Of a DNA stretch of 64,000 bases, positions 24,231-39,100 are shown in pieces. The notes beneath the pieces are model-generated. The model saw only the letters and a program-made list of their open reading frames with translations, was not told where the DNA came from and did not search any database. The stretch is taken from assembly GCF_947623445.1 (NCBI RefSeq), contig NC_135246.1:13561856-13625855 (forward strand). Direction: 5' to 3'. The translations under genes and the position numbers were made by a program. The stretch's first letter is position 1. Every line of letters starts with the position of its first letter. The DNA comes from Clavelina lepadiformis. Taxonomy: Eukaryota > Chordata > Ascidiacea > Aplousobranchia > Clavelinidae.

Positions 24231-26649
24231 TTTTTGCCACCAATGTAGATTAGCGGTGCAAAAGCTAAGCTCGGCTTTTGATAGTTTATGGCTAAAGTTT
24301 TTTAAAGCGAATGTGACCTTAACAAACACACAGGAAAAGGGGCGCTCACATTTTGTCATTGTTCCGCGAAGCGATCTTGTAGCGTCAACATGGCGTGGAA
24401 CCTTGAATGGTCCTCGTGATCACTACGTCATGGATGACTGGCCACATAATAATCCAGCACTCGCCAGGGATTAACTCGGAAAATAAAGAATGCAACGAAT
24501 GCGTTTTCTTTGATTTTAACTGATGGTTACTCTACCGTAGAAAGCGCCGGATGACAACGAATGAGTCGTTTACAAACAATAACAAAAGAGAATCAGGATT
24601 TAAATCTTGATCAAAGTTTAAAATGCTGAACATTACTTCATCATTACAGTTTTATTTTTTTAAAAAGAAAACAGTGTTCCAATATAAAGAGTTGAGTCGG
24701 TACGTTAACAGCTAATGGAAGATAAAGGAACTAGTCAAACCGAAGATGTTATGAAAAAAACACTTGCAGGATGGGTTGGTGTGTATTTGTGCAACGATGC
24801 AAGATGTTTGAAGATTGCCTGGCGCAAAGTTCTTATCTTCATGAGCAAAGATTAATGAGCTTTGGCGAGGGGCTATGAAGCGTGTAGAAGCATTTTTTGA
24901 CACAGATTGCATCTTCCCCATGAACCGTTCAGTGCAAATCAAGAAAAATGCGATTCGACCAGGTTGGACCACCCTGGGCGGAGAAGGAATTTTATTTGTG
25001 CTGACGTCACTCCATATCAGGGTCAAGAAAAATATTTTAAACATTGGGACTGAAATCCGGCAACATTACTGTATTGTGTAAATGTTAAAGTCTTTCATTT
25101 TTTACCGCAATAGGCTTTCGTTCGTGATACATATTTGAACTGATAAGACCTGTCAAATCCCAGCCTTTCTCTTTCCACCTAAAGTCACTCCGGTTTAACC
25201 GAGTTGTTTGTAGTACTTCTGTCCTGGATTACGTTGAATGCTGTCGACTTTATAAAATAACAATCGACTCGTTCGTACGTGATCAGGGAAGAGCTGATTT
25301 GATAATGTTGTACCAAGAATGATGAGAATCGTTTAACAGAGGGTTGGGTAGGGTCTTACGTCCGTCTTACTTAATGTTTATTTTGTCATGCCGGATGATC
25401 TTACAAAACCGTGCTTCTAACAAAAATTTTCGAAAGATTCTCGAAAAGCCTTCTTATGTCACTTGCAATTATTACGTGAATTACATGAAAGTTAGCTTCG
25501 GTTTCATGCAAGCAAAATCTTACCACTTTTCGGTTATATTTTTTTAGGCTGGGGTGCTTGTAGGTAAGCACGTGGGCAAATATGATTCTTTGTAAAACAG
25601 AATGTGACGTGGCTGGGTGATACATAAAGAAAAGTAAAGGCAAAATTAATATTAATAAGCCAAGTCAAATAGCTTGCTATACGGTTGATCAGTACAGTTG
25701 GTTTCTGGCATAAAGATTAATGAACGTATTATTGGAAGATACGAAATTTCACTTTGAGTGCTAATTTAGCAATATTTTTTCAGCTGAGGAAAACGGGCTA
25801 ATTTCGAAAAAGAGGATCAAATTTTACAATTTGCCGTCAAAGTCAGTTAAAACCGTTATATATCATAATGTAGTCTATTCGCTAATGTATGTTGTGACAG
25901 AATTGCTTACTTTTACCGACAACGTATTACGTTGTAGGACAACAAAAAAAATTTCCTGTCCATTAGAAGGTCTATTAGTGGTTCTCGTCTTACATTAGGT
26001 TTTTCAGTAATATTTAAATTTGACTGAGCAAAACATTTCATCACTGTTAAAAAGTATTGAAAGTAGCATATGGATTCACTTTTTTAAACAAATTTAAATC
26101 ATTTAAAGATCGTCCTCAAAAGCACGAGAATGTCGGAAACCGTATTTTGTTTCAAAAAAACTTAAGCAACAAATAATGACTACTACAATCAAAGCGTAAA
26201 GTTTAAACAAAGTTAAAGACTATGGTTGCAGTGAGCGTGGACAGCTGCATTTTGAGGCGTCGCAGTTAATTTAACACCTGATTTCACCAGTAGCATTAAA
26301 GGTTATAATGAATTTGGAAAAGTAATTGTCTTGTTTTAGTAAACGGTGGCCTACTGAAAACGTGTAACGATCGATGCTCATTTGCCAATTATAGTTTAAA
26401 GTTGCACGGTTACTTGAAGGCAATAGCTTTTTATAATGTGTTTGTAAATCGTTGGAAAACTCGGTGAGAAGGATGTAACATATTATTCAAACTGTTGACG
26501 ATTAGTTTGTTTATCGATCATTCTAATCTGCTCTAGGTGCGAACAGTGAAGCAGAAATATAAATAGTATGCACAGCTGGGCGCCATTAGACGAACGAACC
26601 GGGGCCAAATCTAATAAGTTTAGCATACCTTCATCCTAATCACTTTTAC

Positions 26650-26826
26650 CAGTTCTTGTCACTTTGATGGCCTTGTGAATCCGGATTCTGCTGTCGGATG
26701 GTCTTCATCAGAATGTCAGTTTTTCTTTCAACGAAGATATCATCATCGACATCAAATATCACTGCAGCAGCTTCGTCATCGAAATAGCATCTAAAACCTC
26801 CATCCAAAAAAGTCCCATTGATCAAC
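26650..26826 (-). CDS. Candidate internal exon, unidentified gene
   Basis: 177 nt (59 codons, phase 2 on both sides) between acceptor CGCCTCGCAG and donor ACTG|GTAAAA. The open frame reads LINGTFLDGGFRCYFDDEAA, then FDVDDDIFVERKTDILMKTI, followed by a polar stretch. Its acidic, non-repetitive composition supports real coding. Phase 2 on exit fits the 20521 exon (six kb away) or the stop-bearing 23448 exon. Upstream exons were not found. No family recognised. Confidence 0.45.
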
Positions 26827-29800
26827 CTGCGAGGCGACAAAACAGAAATACTTAGAACACAACAACACTGTTCCGGGTTAACTTTAGGCCATCTTTAATT
26901 CGGTTAGTTTTATGGATCATTAAGCGGCGCTAAAAGCAAAGTCTCTTAATTTTTCTTGCTTACAGAGGTTTTTCAAGCAATTAAATATTTTTTAAAAGAT
27001 TGCAACATAGCAAGTAGGCCTAGATGTATTCATACATTTAGCGTTGAGCGATTATTCTAAAAAATTGTAATTAATGAACGGTCATATGTATAGTTTTATC
27101 TTGAAAGTATCCAATCCCCATGCACGTGACTATACAAAAACCACAAGCGACACATCACAGCTCTGAAACGAAAGTAAAACATAAACATCTTAAAAACATT
27201 TTCCCGCCCAAAAATTTAAGTTTGTCAATGGTGCTATATTTAATGGGCCGGTTAAAATGTAAATATGGACAAAATTATGAATGGTTAACGACATTATTTG
27301 TCACCAAATGCATAATTGGAGCGAAAAAGTGGAAAAGCAAATATTTGTTCGTTTAAAGTCATACCGTTGAAGGATGTGTTAAAGGTACTTTAACAGCAGC
27401 GGTGTTATAAGATGGATGGAATTATAGCCTGGTCACACGACCATATTATACTCAACAAGGATTAATTTCAAATCCATAGCAAATATATTTAGCAGGGCGT
27501 ATCCAATCTGTTTGCTGAACGAAGTTGTAAAAGCTAAAGGTATGGAAGCGGATCTGTCGACATCAAATGCAACAAAAAATACTTTATACGTTTTGTTACG
27601 ACGGATTTCGAAAGAAATTTGTTTTCATTTCGCATAGAATAGGATTATTATAAATATATGCTTTAGTTTAAAAGATTAAAAATATAGATTTTTCGGGGCC
27701 AAACTAATAAACAGGAGAGGAGACCAAAGTATCATGAAATATTAAAATGAATCCAAATATGTCAGCAATTGCTTTACTTACTTAAAAAAAATAAAATAAC
27801 TATGAAAAGAAACAAACTTTAATGGTTGTTATCTTGCAAATAGGTCATATAATTATTTTGATGTTATTTTCGGTATCACGAAATAGTAATAACTCTTTCA
27901 AATCCAGAAGACACAAAACAAGACATTAACATCAAATGATAAGGATAATATTAATACGTTTCCAGTTAAAGCAAGCGTTGAAGTCGATGAGAATAATTTG
28001 ATTATTAGCTAATGGCGTTGGCCTGCAAGCGTTAAATGCAGTCTGATAAAATTTAATTCTAGGTTGGTTGTGCGAAAGTGATTCCATCAACACTTGATCG
28101 TTTTGATATGTTGCTTTGATTTGCCACATTTACGTTGATCTTGGAAATACAATTCATCGACAAAACGCTATCTGATTTAGGAGAATAATACAGTTATTAT
28201 TATACATTACAAAAACGTTTATCATATTTAAAGATATAAAGTAACGATCTTCATAAAATTTCGAGCAAGTTGGGCAGTATGTGTCTGCTATTATTATTTT
28301 TAACTTGCTCAAGTTTCTCCACTGTAACTCTAGCTGAAAAAAAATTATCAACATAACTTTGAAAGGCAGCCTTAATCATTCTACGCTTTCCAGCTATGAC
28401 GAAATTAAATCAAGCAATTTAATGGATTGGAAGAATATTGCTTTAAGCAAGAATATAAATGAGTCGATTGTCCCTTGGGCTTCATTGGCTCCGATCAATT
28501 TTAAGCTCAATAAAGCTCCTCTGCTTCAACGGATTGAAATCATTCTAGTTATTTTTGAATTGGTGCATTTTGGTTTAATGAAGTCTGCTCGCTGCCTGAC
28601 ATGGAGCAATTGTCACTTTTTTGTTGATGTGTTTTAGCAAAAGAAAAGTTGACAAATGTCAAGCAAGAAAAAATAATCTTTACTAAACTTTCAATACCTA
28701 ATTATGAGGCGAAATTAAGCTAAATGGTAAAAATTTAAAAATTTTAGTCTTCTTTTCCATTCGGGATAAACTCGCTGCGATATTGGTAATTTGAAGTAAG
28801 ATAGAAATATGGAAGCCTACACTAGAAATAAAAGTAGTAAACACAACCAAGGGTAAACAAACAAATTAATTAATCGTTGCGTATTGCATATCACACAAAT
28901 TGCAAAAATTTAACAGGAGTTCACTACAACTTTCAAGGAAGAAGGCAAGCCACACAACATTATCAATGGTTCAGGGTAATCTTGTAAACATCTCTCGAAA
29001 CTTAATACAGGGATTATAGACAACTTAACCACACAATGTGGAAACAATGAAGTTCATGTTATGGATTAAAATAACATACACATTGAAATTAGACATGTTT
29101 TGTATTTGGTGCTCGAACTTTCCACAAAAAGTCAAAAGCACTTAAAATAACAAAACGCACCAACTTGTATATGGCTCTTTATTGATGACGTCAAAAAAGA
29201 TAAACACGAAATTAAATCGACCGCTTGGGGTCCATCGAGAGTAATTCTGTGTATAGCTATGAAATGCACTGGAACAATGAAGCTGAGCTCCTATTTTATT
29301 CTACAGTAACAGAACACAAACGTCAAAATTAGAAATGTCGTCAGTTTTTTACGAATATCTTTTTACTATCCTGTAAATTAATAATTTTATGACTTGTCTT
29401 GAAATTAAAAGTTGTTGCTTTCTCTCCAATAGCTTATTTAACGTTTTGTTTCACTGCTTTACAGCTATGCGGACTGAGTAACGATGGGTCATTGAATTCG
29501 TTAACTACAAAGAAACAGAACCAGTAAAACAACAATTAGATTTTGAATCACTATCAGTTATCTAGCGTTGGGGTAATATTGTTGGGTCATAAATGACCAA
29601 CGCTCTGTACTGTGTTCAATAATAAACAAAATTCAAAATCAAAAATGAAAGATGATAATTAAAGACTGACATCTCTCACTTTTTTTCAAAACAGGTGAAG
29701 GCAAAATATAAGATAGTTTTGAAGAAGTAGTTTCTTCAATCTCCATGTAGCCTATTTAAAGTGTATTGCAAATATAACAAAAATCGAAACATTACCCTTA

Positions 29801-30033
29801 AAGGAAAAACAATGTAACAACTAAAAACAGAACAGAAAAGGATTTTACAAATTCCTGCAGTGAAAGCTGCAATAAATGTTTCTGATAGGTGAAAAAATAG
29901 TAAATAAATTATTAAAAGCTATAAAGTCATAAAGTAAAATCTATTGAAGGAGGAAAACATCTTGATAAATTCGTCACAACGAAGAAAAATATGTACTTAC
30001 GAAAAGAGTGCAAGACGCAGTTCCACGAGGAAG
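26827..30033. other. No gene supported
   Basis: Very AT-rich. A good acceptor near 28335 (minus strand, TTTTTTTTCAG) opens a short frame containing CPTC, but no donor follows. The rest shows nothing. Confidence 0.35.
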
Positions 30034-30138
30034 TCAGAAACACAAAAGAAATATTTTAATAAGTAACCAAAGTGCGGCAAACAGAAAGACAGTGATGACT
30101 AGTACATCGCCACCTTTCAATATTATATGTAAGATCAT
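30034..30138 (-). CDS. 34-residue single-membrane-span micro-ORF
   Basis: The ATG at 30138 opens a complete frame: a short N-terminus MILHIILKGGD, then a strongly hydrophobic span VLVITVFLFAALWLLIKIF ending LLCF and TGA at 30036-30034. Length and layout resemble sarcolipin/phospholamban-class or other small integral membrane peptides. This is a resemblance in form, not proven homology. A consensus donor TTTTC|GTAAGT lies just after the stop (exon edge about 30001). A second frame through the same bases is also open towards that donor, so the region might instead be an exon in the other frame. Confidence 0.25.
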   Translation of the reverse strand: MILHIILKGGDVLVITVFLFAALWLLIKIFLLCF

Positions 30139-33100
30139 ATCTAGATAAAAATGAAGTGATAATCTTTAGGCTGCTCGTTCAAATGAATCATTCGGCTACA
30201 TCCATAAATAGATCGGCTTGGTAGGCAACGACTGTTTTTTTAATTCTGGTTGAAAAGTTTAACGTGTAAAGCTTGACGTGAAGCTGAAAATTGACATATC
30301 TATAATATCAAGATTATGCGTCTTTACGTTTTTACGTATTTCTTTCTTAACATTATTGATGAAAGTATTGTGACAAAGACAAACAAAAAGGTCCAAAGCC
30401 AAAATTTGTCATCAACAGTTTTGTCTTGATCAAAGTTCATGATAGCTTTAAAAGTTGGTAATATCAAAACTTACCATGAAAAACAACAAAAGCATATTTG
30501 TTATATAGTTACAGCAAACCTAGCATTTTCTATCGTCAAGGTTTACTATGAATACGGAAGAAAGAAAGTTACCGGTCGGTAAGTTATAGGCGGCTTTTAA
30601 ACCCGGATAACGTATCTCCATAAACTTTTGAAAATACCACTACTTAGAAATTCTGAACGAAATGGGCGAGGTCGTATGCAATAAACTCTCTAACGGAAAT
30701 GTTTCATGGACATAACATCAGCAAATGGGCGTTAGTTTGAAGTGAGACAAATCGTTGCATGGACACTATCTGCCCTCTCAGCAGACCTTCCAGATACGAG
30801 GGATTAAGTTGTAGACACAAGCAGATTGCCTGAGACATCGTCCAGAAGACTGAAAGGCCAAACAATGAGGGTTATGTCGCCACTGGAATCAACTGGAAAG
30901 CTTTTGGGTTTTGTTCGTCCATTAATTTTTAATACAGAATACGATAAACCCGTTATGTATGAATTATGCTCACAGCTCAGGGGGGCAGCGACAAATCGCG
31001 AATCATTAAGCCAAGTTTCTCCGGAAATGCTGAAAAAAAATCTTTCCTCTTCATTTCTTTTAAAATACATTTACAAGCACTCGATAAAAGGACTTCCCTA
31101 TCTGATTCGATAGCTGACAACGAATCGAGCAAAACGAGATTTTACACAAACATGTAATAATGTGTTACAGTGTTTTCCAATACAGCCATACACAGAGTTA
31201 ACTAGTTCCTACTCAACATAGATATACAATTCCAACATGTTCAATAAGCAAAAAACTGTTAGTAACATTCAAGTGATAAACACAAAATGCAGGTAAATCG
31301 ATAATTAATCGAATACAGTACCTCAAATTACTATATTTACTTAATTATACAATATTTACATAAATAAACACTAGATGATGACAAAGATCACTGCTAATAT
31401 GTCATCAACATGCACACTTGCAGAGGTTGGTTTTTCTTTCCATTAACTCGTTTATAAATTCACTAAACATTGTGAACAATCCGGTAAAGTTTTGTAAAAT
31501 CACCATCAAATCCTCTGCAACTAACCATGCTACAATACATATTCTCTTATTGTTGTTGCTGCTGTTATTGTTGTCCACAGCGTGTCTTGCCAACCAACAA
31601 ACGCAGCAGTGAAATGTAAACTCTACAATGATTACAGAAAAACTTTCTTACTGCGACCTTGATTGATGTTCTGATATTAGTTGAAACAATGTTCATAAGC
31701 CAGTGTATACTTCATCGAAACTAAATCTTCAACCAACTAACTGGAAGCTAACAATTCCACCAAACACAGAAACGAATTCGCTTGTATTTATGACTATGTT
31801 GAATAAATTAGGATAAAAGGATGACATTGAATTTAAAATTCAGTATTTATAAACATATTGGAGCATGAAATAGGAAATCGGGCAATTATTGTATATCTAT
31901 CGTCCTAAGGTTTAGTTTTATTGTGATAGATAACTGCCATTTTGACCCAGGCTCGCGCACAACCAAACTGTCCCATCTATTATTGGCAAACAAATGATAA
32001 TTTCATCAAAGCGTTAACTCAAAAGCAATGATCACTTCCACAGATTTTGTTTACAGCCATAGAACATTGTTAAAACGTAATGAGCCTTTATAAAACACAA
32101 TGAAAGCCGAGAGTACAAAAGCTAAACAAAATGGCGAATACACATCCTTGTCTGCGCGAGGCAATCATTTCCCAGGGAGTCATTCTCTGTAAAGTGTTGA
32201 TCACTACAAATTGACTGTTAGTTTAATGTGCAAGGTAGGTAAGATCAAACCCCGAGCACTGCCTGTACACATGTCAGCAGCAACATGTCAAGTATAGGTT
32301 CACGAGTTTTAAAATCTAGAAACAAACCAGGCCGTTTCAAACAGTAAATACACCCCGAATTCAGTGAAATAAATATGTAAATTCGTCCAAGTATAAGTCT
32401 ACAACTCCGACACAAAATCGAGTGTAATACTATTCTTCTGGTAGGTGTAGAAAGTACTGTAGCAATTATGTTTCGTAAGCTTATGTTTTTAAACCAATTT
32501 TATTCAAAATTGTATTCTACAACGCAGGATGTGTTTATGTAGAGCTGATGAAAGATATATGAGTTAATTTAGTGAAGTTGCAAATAAAAAATATAACTTT
32601 CAGTTTGAATCAATTCAAAATCACCTGGTATAAAGACCAACTAACAGCAATTCCGACAAAACTGTCCAATACAATCACGTTGAGTTTGCACAGCACAAAA
32701 AGTGAACTGAAGCTTTAAGGCGCGAGGCCCTCTGATTCGTCATTACAAGTGAAGTATTTTCACACATGAGTGGCTGAAGGTAAGTACCATAGAACTGAAC
32801 ACTAATCCAGGTATCTTACGTCGGGCCTTGTGCTAGCATATACAGTATGTTGCTTTGAAAGTTCGGCCCTAACAATGAAAGATAAATGCTAAAAAATTTT
32901 TAGTACATATATAACAACAGAAAGATCACTTTACTTAACGTCATTCCTATACGTCACACAAAGTACAAAACTACAAATGTCAAACTATGTATCCGACATT
33001 CTAAATGTGAGTAAACATTAGTAAACATCATCACCTCAAGGTTTCTATGTGTTAGCGGCACAAAACTTCCTCATAACTTTACAAAAAAACAACTCACGTT

Positions 33101-36100
33101 ATAACACTTTTTCATCTCCAATTTACTCAATTCATGTTAGTGCATTACCAAGTTTTTGTATTCAATAGCAATTTTTTTCCTGATCACTATACCTACAATA
33201 CTAACTATTACAATTACAAACAATGGCCACACCACAAACCAGCAAATAGAGTTACATGATATTTGTGGTGACCTGTGTCTAACTTTTGACCACCTACAGC
33301 GTTAAACCTAACGTCGGTTATAGCAAGCTCATGGGACTAAATTGTTTGTCAAATTATATTAAGCTGGCCCGTATAAATTTTCACAGGCCTAGGCAAGGTG
33401 GTCCAGATGATAACTAAACACTGTAATGCAGCTGCCTTGTATAATTTCGGTTGAGGGATAAGTACATTTAATAATTTCAAACCTCAGATGGAGTAATGAG
33501 CAGTAGGTTCGTCATTGGTGGTCAAGTATCGTTAGTTTGGCAATATAAAACACATGGTGATGGTATTGCATTTCAAATCTCAATGGAAAATGCTACTTCC
33601 ACTAACAGACGTGGGAAGTTCCATATGCTATCAAATAAACTATTTACTACCACGCCAAGCGTTAACGTTTACATCACTGCGAAGATGCTTTACCTTAACA
33701 ACAACGAAAAAGATAGCATGCGCAACACCATATTGTAAGAATGTTTAAACAAATGATTTCCGTTTTGTTGTCGGTCGACAAATTTAATTCAATGAGTAGT
33801 TTGCTATGTAAATGCATTAAAAGCATTAAGGAATTTGTTACTTTAACTTTTCCCACAGAATAGTTTAATTAATAAAAATCATTTCAAAAAGACATTCCTT
33901 GAATTAATGTAAGATAGTCAAGCCTTCAACAGAAACCAGTTCATGGCAGATTAAACACTGCCACATAAAAAGCGACGCCTTCAAAGCAACAGAATACATA
34001 ATTAAGACAAGTAAAAAGAGTTCCCTGCTGCGAGACCATTTGCTTACAAATTGCCCATTATGGGATTAAGTGGTATTTTCAAATCATTTTAATATTAACT
34101 CCACTTTCTTTTTCTACCAGTTACGTCTGCTTCAGCAGTTACGTAAGAGCGGAAAAATTACCGTGCAGATCGCATTTGTCAGTACATAAAATGACATAAA
34201 ATGAAACAAAAATTCCTAACAATTAAGTCCTAGTTAACTGGCATATGCCAAACACGCAATACACCTTTTAAAACCCATGCCGAAGAAATAACAGGAAATC
34301 ACATTTAAGGTTTTGTATGCTTTTTAACAAGCGGGCAGAGTGCAAATGGCGTGACGAACGTTATGAACCTAATTTAAGCGAGAAAGGCTAAAGATGAGTT
34401 GGCCGCTCCCACTGTTAGTTATAGCAGGATGACACCCCAGCTATTTAGCTATACGTTTGCCAAACGCACAATGCTAACAAACACCAAAATTACGTTCAAG
34501 TTTTCCTGGATACACGTATGAACATTTTTCAACACGCATAACTTAGATAACTATTAATAACCTAAACAGAAATGTAAGTGACATAACTTATAGTAAAATG
34601 AAATAAGTCTTATGGATCAAGAGCCATCAATAAAAGCAGCAGTTACCACGTCAAATCAAAGTAACACCTATTTCATGTTCTTGTTTGGTATCGTCTGCTG
34701 GCTTGTTACATATTCTTGACAAATCCACTATAGCTTAATGTACTTTAACACAACGAATTTCCTAATGCTCATTTACCATTTCCACTATTATCTATTTACC
34801 TTCGAGATTTTTAAATAAGTATTGAATGAAAACGATTCAAAATGACAATATAGGACTTCAAAACATCGAAAAATTAACACGTCGACTTTGCAGGCGGTAA
34901 ATTAATATCACGTGCTGAAGTCTACATCTACAAAACCTCAGGCCTCACGCTGGGCACTACCCACAGATTGTAAATGTTATTGGACACGGACAAAATAGAT
35001 TTTAGAAGATTTACAGCTTGTCAGATATATCTCAGGAAGTCACTATAAGGGCTTTCCCTGATGTGGCATGGGAGCCGGTTTTCCTTGATCTTAGAGTATT
35101 GAAACTAAAGATGGGCAAAATGAATATATGCTTAAAATATGCTTTCTTGAAGGTAAAAAAATTATACCCTACCCAATGTTTTAATTGACCGATGATTATT
35201 TTTGAATATTTTTCTTATTTAAATCCATACTTTTTGAAAAAATACTACACAAAATATTGTTTACAAATCCGTCCTAAGGGTACCAATCTACACTGTTGTG
35301 AAATGTCGATAATTGTCGGTTCGTGTTTGTGGGCTATATGCCAACGTCTGCAATTGTACCATACATTATTTTACATAAAAGCGAAACTAAAATTGGAGGT
35401 ACTGAATTTGTAGGTACCGGTATCACCAAATTACAGGTTTAAAGAGAGCAACTAGAACAGCCGAGCTTATAACTGAGTTAGGCGTTGTCATCATAGTAAA
35501 GCTAGATTGATTGCAAGATGAAACGAATAGTCCAAAACAAGGTACCCATAATTATCTCCTGTTTGTGTTTCATAAATCCCATGGAAACCATAACCTCACA
35601 CAACTTGAAAATATGAACCGGTTTGGTTTACTTGAAAACGAATCCAATTCACGTAAACAAGAACATTAAAACGTTTGTCTCTAGGACGCTGAGAAGAGTT
35701 GACAGAATATGTCATATATATGGAATACATATACTGTACATGGGTATATCGAAAGATAAATGCGAAAGAACAACACCTGTAAGTTGCATAGGCCATTACG
35801 ATAGAAAATTATGCGTCGTGTAGTAGTCTTGGATTTTTGAGCCTACCACACGAGCAGAAAAAATTACCTCTAAAAAATAAAATGATTGTTTCCAGTTGCC
35901 ACAATTAAACCACAATGGCATCTGGGTTAGTCTAAAATCTGAAAGTGCATGTATTTACGCCCGATACACAACCCTCGTTTTTTACCCAGTCACGTGGATC
36001 ATAGACTCAAGAACGAGTTAAAAGTTTACTAACGAATTAATCATTAAACAGCCTATAGGAACATTTTAATGATACTACATTGGTTGAAAGATAAAACCTA

Positions 36101-39100
36101 AGTTGATGCGAGACGTGAAGTAATTAAGAGCAGACTACAGGAAAACTTCACATTCAAAATTGCTGCAAGCTGCGCGTCAAATACAATAAGAGACATTAAA
36201 AATTAAAACACACGCTAGGTAAAGCATCAAATGGGAACTGCAATGCAGTAAAACGTACCTTATGGTGCAGGACTTAAGACCGACTTTTGTTTCCTGATAA
36301 TTCTTGGCTTTTCCAAGCCATTTATTGGCACAAAAATGCAGGTAACTCCGACAGTTATTTTTGATGATATAGCAAGCCATTTGCTTCTGGAAATCTACAC
36401 CGTACCAGAAGATCACAGTAAATCATCGGCATATGCATTAGCTATGGCACATGTCCGACTACAAGCTTACTCCATTTGTAAAAAACAGCATATTTGTGAA
36501 ATGTTTCGTAATAATACAGCAAAGGAACTTAACGTGAGTTGCCAATATACAACAAAACATTCAGACATTGTAGCAGTCATAGACTAGTAGGCTGCATGCT
36601 GGGCAAGCCATGCAACAATATTTGCTGTTGAGCATGTATCGAATATGAAGTTTTGCTTGCAATATCAGCACTTTGTGGAAAACTCAGCTAATTACGTTAA
36701 ACCACGTCACTGTTGTACTAAAATCAGTATGTATTCGTTTACCTTACCCTGTCACGTCCTGACAGGCTAACCACTTCTGCCTATACAGCTACTGATAACA
36801 AACTAACAATGTTGGCATTCGTCGAAATCACTTGTTTCTGGTTAACCTACTTTCAGTCACAATACACAAAAACGACTGAACGAACACAAAGGGATATTGT
36901 AATGGTGAAAAGTAAATGAATTGCTGTCTTCTAGGCCGCTTGTAAAAGTGCATTTACCTACAGTAGTGCAGAATATTAATACGGTTGTTAGTTTACAACT
37001 TTTTTCAGTGGGAATGCAACAAGACATCCAAAGAAAAAAGCAGTTCGACTAATTGCACTTCAACCAAATTGAAATATTACTTGTCTTTATTTCAACATAA
37101 TACAGTTAAATTAAAAGATTGCATGCATACTTTTTCTACCCTAAACGAACCTTACGAGCCAGTTAATGGTAAAGCTGAACTTGAAAACAAAATAAAAATA
37201 CGTAAGTTTCGTCACTGAAAAAAACAAAAAACGTATCAAACAAGTGAGAAAATTGCCACAAGTAGCAATTGCATTGATGCAAACCAGCGTATTTCGTACA
37301 CAAAAAAGTAAAATAAAAAGTCTTGCTGAACTCCTTCAAAATTATCTGGAATAATTGTATAGGCCTACAAACGAAGTTGCTTTCATAATCAAAATGCAAA
37401 ATACTTCCTTTTTAAGTCATAAAATGACTTTGCACCAATCAAATATTACCAATAGCTAGTATTTTAACGGCCATTGCCCCTAACAAACCAATTTCTGTTT
37501 TCATCGACAAATTACCATGCGGCGGCCTCCAGGTAAAGCTTTTCTTTAATTTAGCTGTACAGCTCCAAGCAGTTTTCAGCCAATTAGAAACTGCCCAACC
37601 GAAGCTTCCCGGCTTCCCGCCATTTTGTTGAGATGGAGCAAGTATTGAGTAAACCATGTAAGCCTATTCTATTCACTCTTTATGCTGGAATGTATGCGTA
37701 TTTATATTGGAATTGTACGCGAAAGTAACGGTGGCAGTTATCTGAAAAAGTAAAATATCAACCAGTTGTGCTAATCCAAACACAAAAAGTCTCTGTATTT
37801 CCTGATCACATCTTGCATTGTATTTCCAACTCAACTTTATCCGTAGATTCACAAATGTGCAGCAACTGGATTTCCTGTTGCTGTAATAAACAGTTGTCAA
37901 AACTACTGTTCAAGTTAAGACTGTTATTTACTGTAGTACAGCAGTTCAACTTGATCACAAATCATAAGAAATTACATTGTGCTTAAATTTCCTACTTGTG
38001 CTGTTTGCTTTGTACAAAAATGAAGCTAATATTTCTACTTGTAACAATAGAATACCTGTGGAATCAGACACAGTTTGCTTTGTCAATGTGTGGCTGTCGG
38101 CTCCATAACTCCATGACTGCAAAGAATGATGGAGTTAACAAACGTTTACAACCAGGTTGGCTGCCGTTTCTAAAAGCAAGTGTTTTAAAAACGTTTGCTG
38201 GAAACTTTGTTTGATCGGGACTTAGATACATTTACAGAAATACGTTTGTGGTGGTTAAAGAGAGCTTTCAAATTTGGGCAGCAGATCTTTTTCGTGCTAC
38301 GTCCAAGCTTGAGCTGTGCATTTACGGATTACCTGCTATTGTTGTTGACGTGAGCTCCGGATTACCACCCATCATTTTCACGTTTAATTATTGGCTACTT
38401 CCTAAGATGCCAGCAGGCGAGAATGGGATTATAAGCCCTAACAAATCAAATCTCTTAATACTACCGGTCCTTAAACGATTACGAACGAGAGGCACGTTGC
38501 TTCAATTCGTTTGGTTGTAGACAAACGTTAGTTGACTTGAAACAAAGATGTCAATATGTGCTTCGTAAGGAAAATGTTAAAATGAATTTCAAAGAACTTT
38601 GACTTAATTTGACGTTTGTATGAATGACTGTAATTTGTCGAGTGCACTCACTCGAAATGGCACAGGAAATCTAGGAAGCTGAATCATTGTACACTTTCCA
38701 CACGTCGCACATACATCAACTAAACTTATGACAATAAAGTTCACAGGGCGCAGTGATGATACGACCACATTTGACGCAATGATTCGATCAATGTCGAAGC
38801 TAGCCCGCATGGACAAATTAATTGCTTAAAGACGTCGTCATCTCGTCAATGTTATGTTAAAGATCAGAGCGGAGTGTTTATTAACTCGAAGTATTTCCAC
38901 ATTTCAACAGCAGAAAGATCTTTTCAAATGCTTTCTGGGGTTCCTATTAGAAATATATTGTATCGGAAATGGCTTGCAAACGTGCCTACAATTCATGTTT
39001 TCACATCGAAAAGTAAATTTTCGCTTTGGCGGAAGCGGTTAGGTAGTTTGTCTGTTATAGGCCTACTTGCTAGCTTTTGCGGTAGCCTTGGTAACTGAAA

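Larger units (their letters stand above)
22281..26649. other. Gap between exon-like pieces
   Basis: Apart from the 59-nt candidate exon at 23390-23448 and two tandem CCACTTAA motifs near 24207-24228, I see no coding exon with splice support on either strand. Open frames here lack splice borders and coding composition. Confidence 0.35.

Noticed and set aside
28359..28637. 92-codon plus-strand open frame
   Set aside because: No ATG at its start, no splice signals, AT-rich composition; likely chance.
30804..31070. 88-codon minus-strand open frame
   Set aside because: No splice borders or start context fit, and an overlapping plus-strand frame of similar length is equally open; probably chance.
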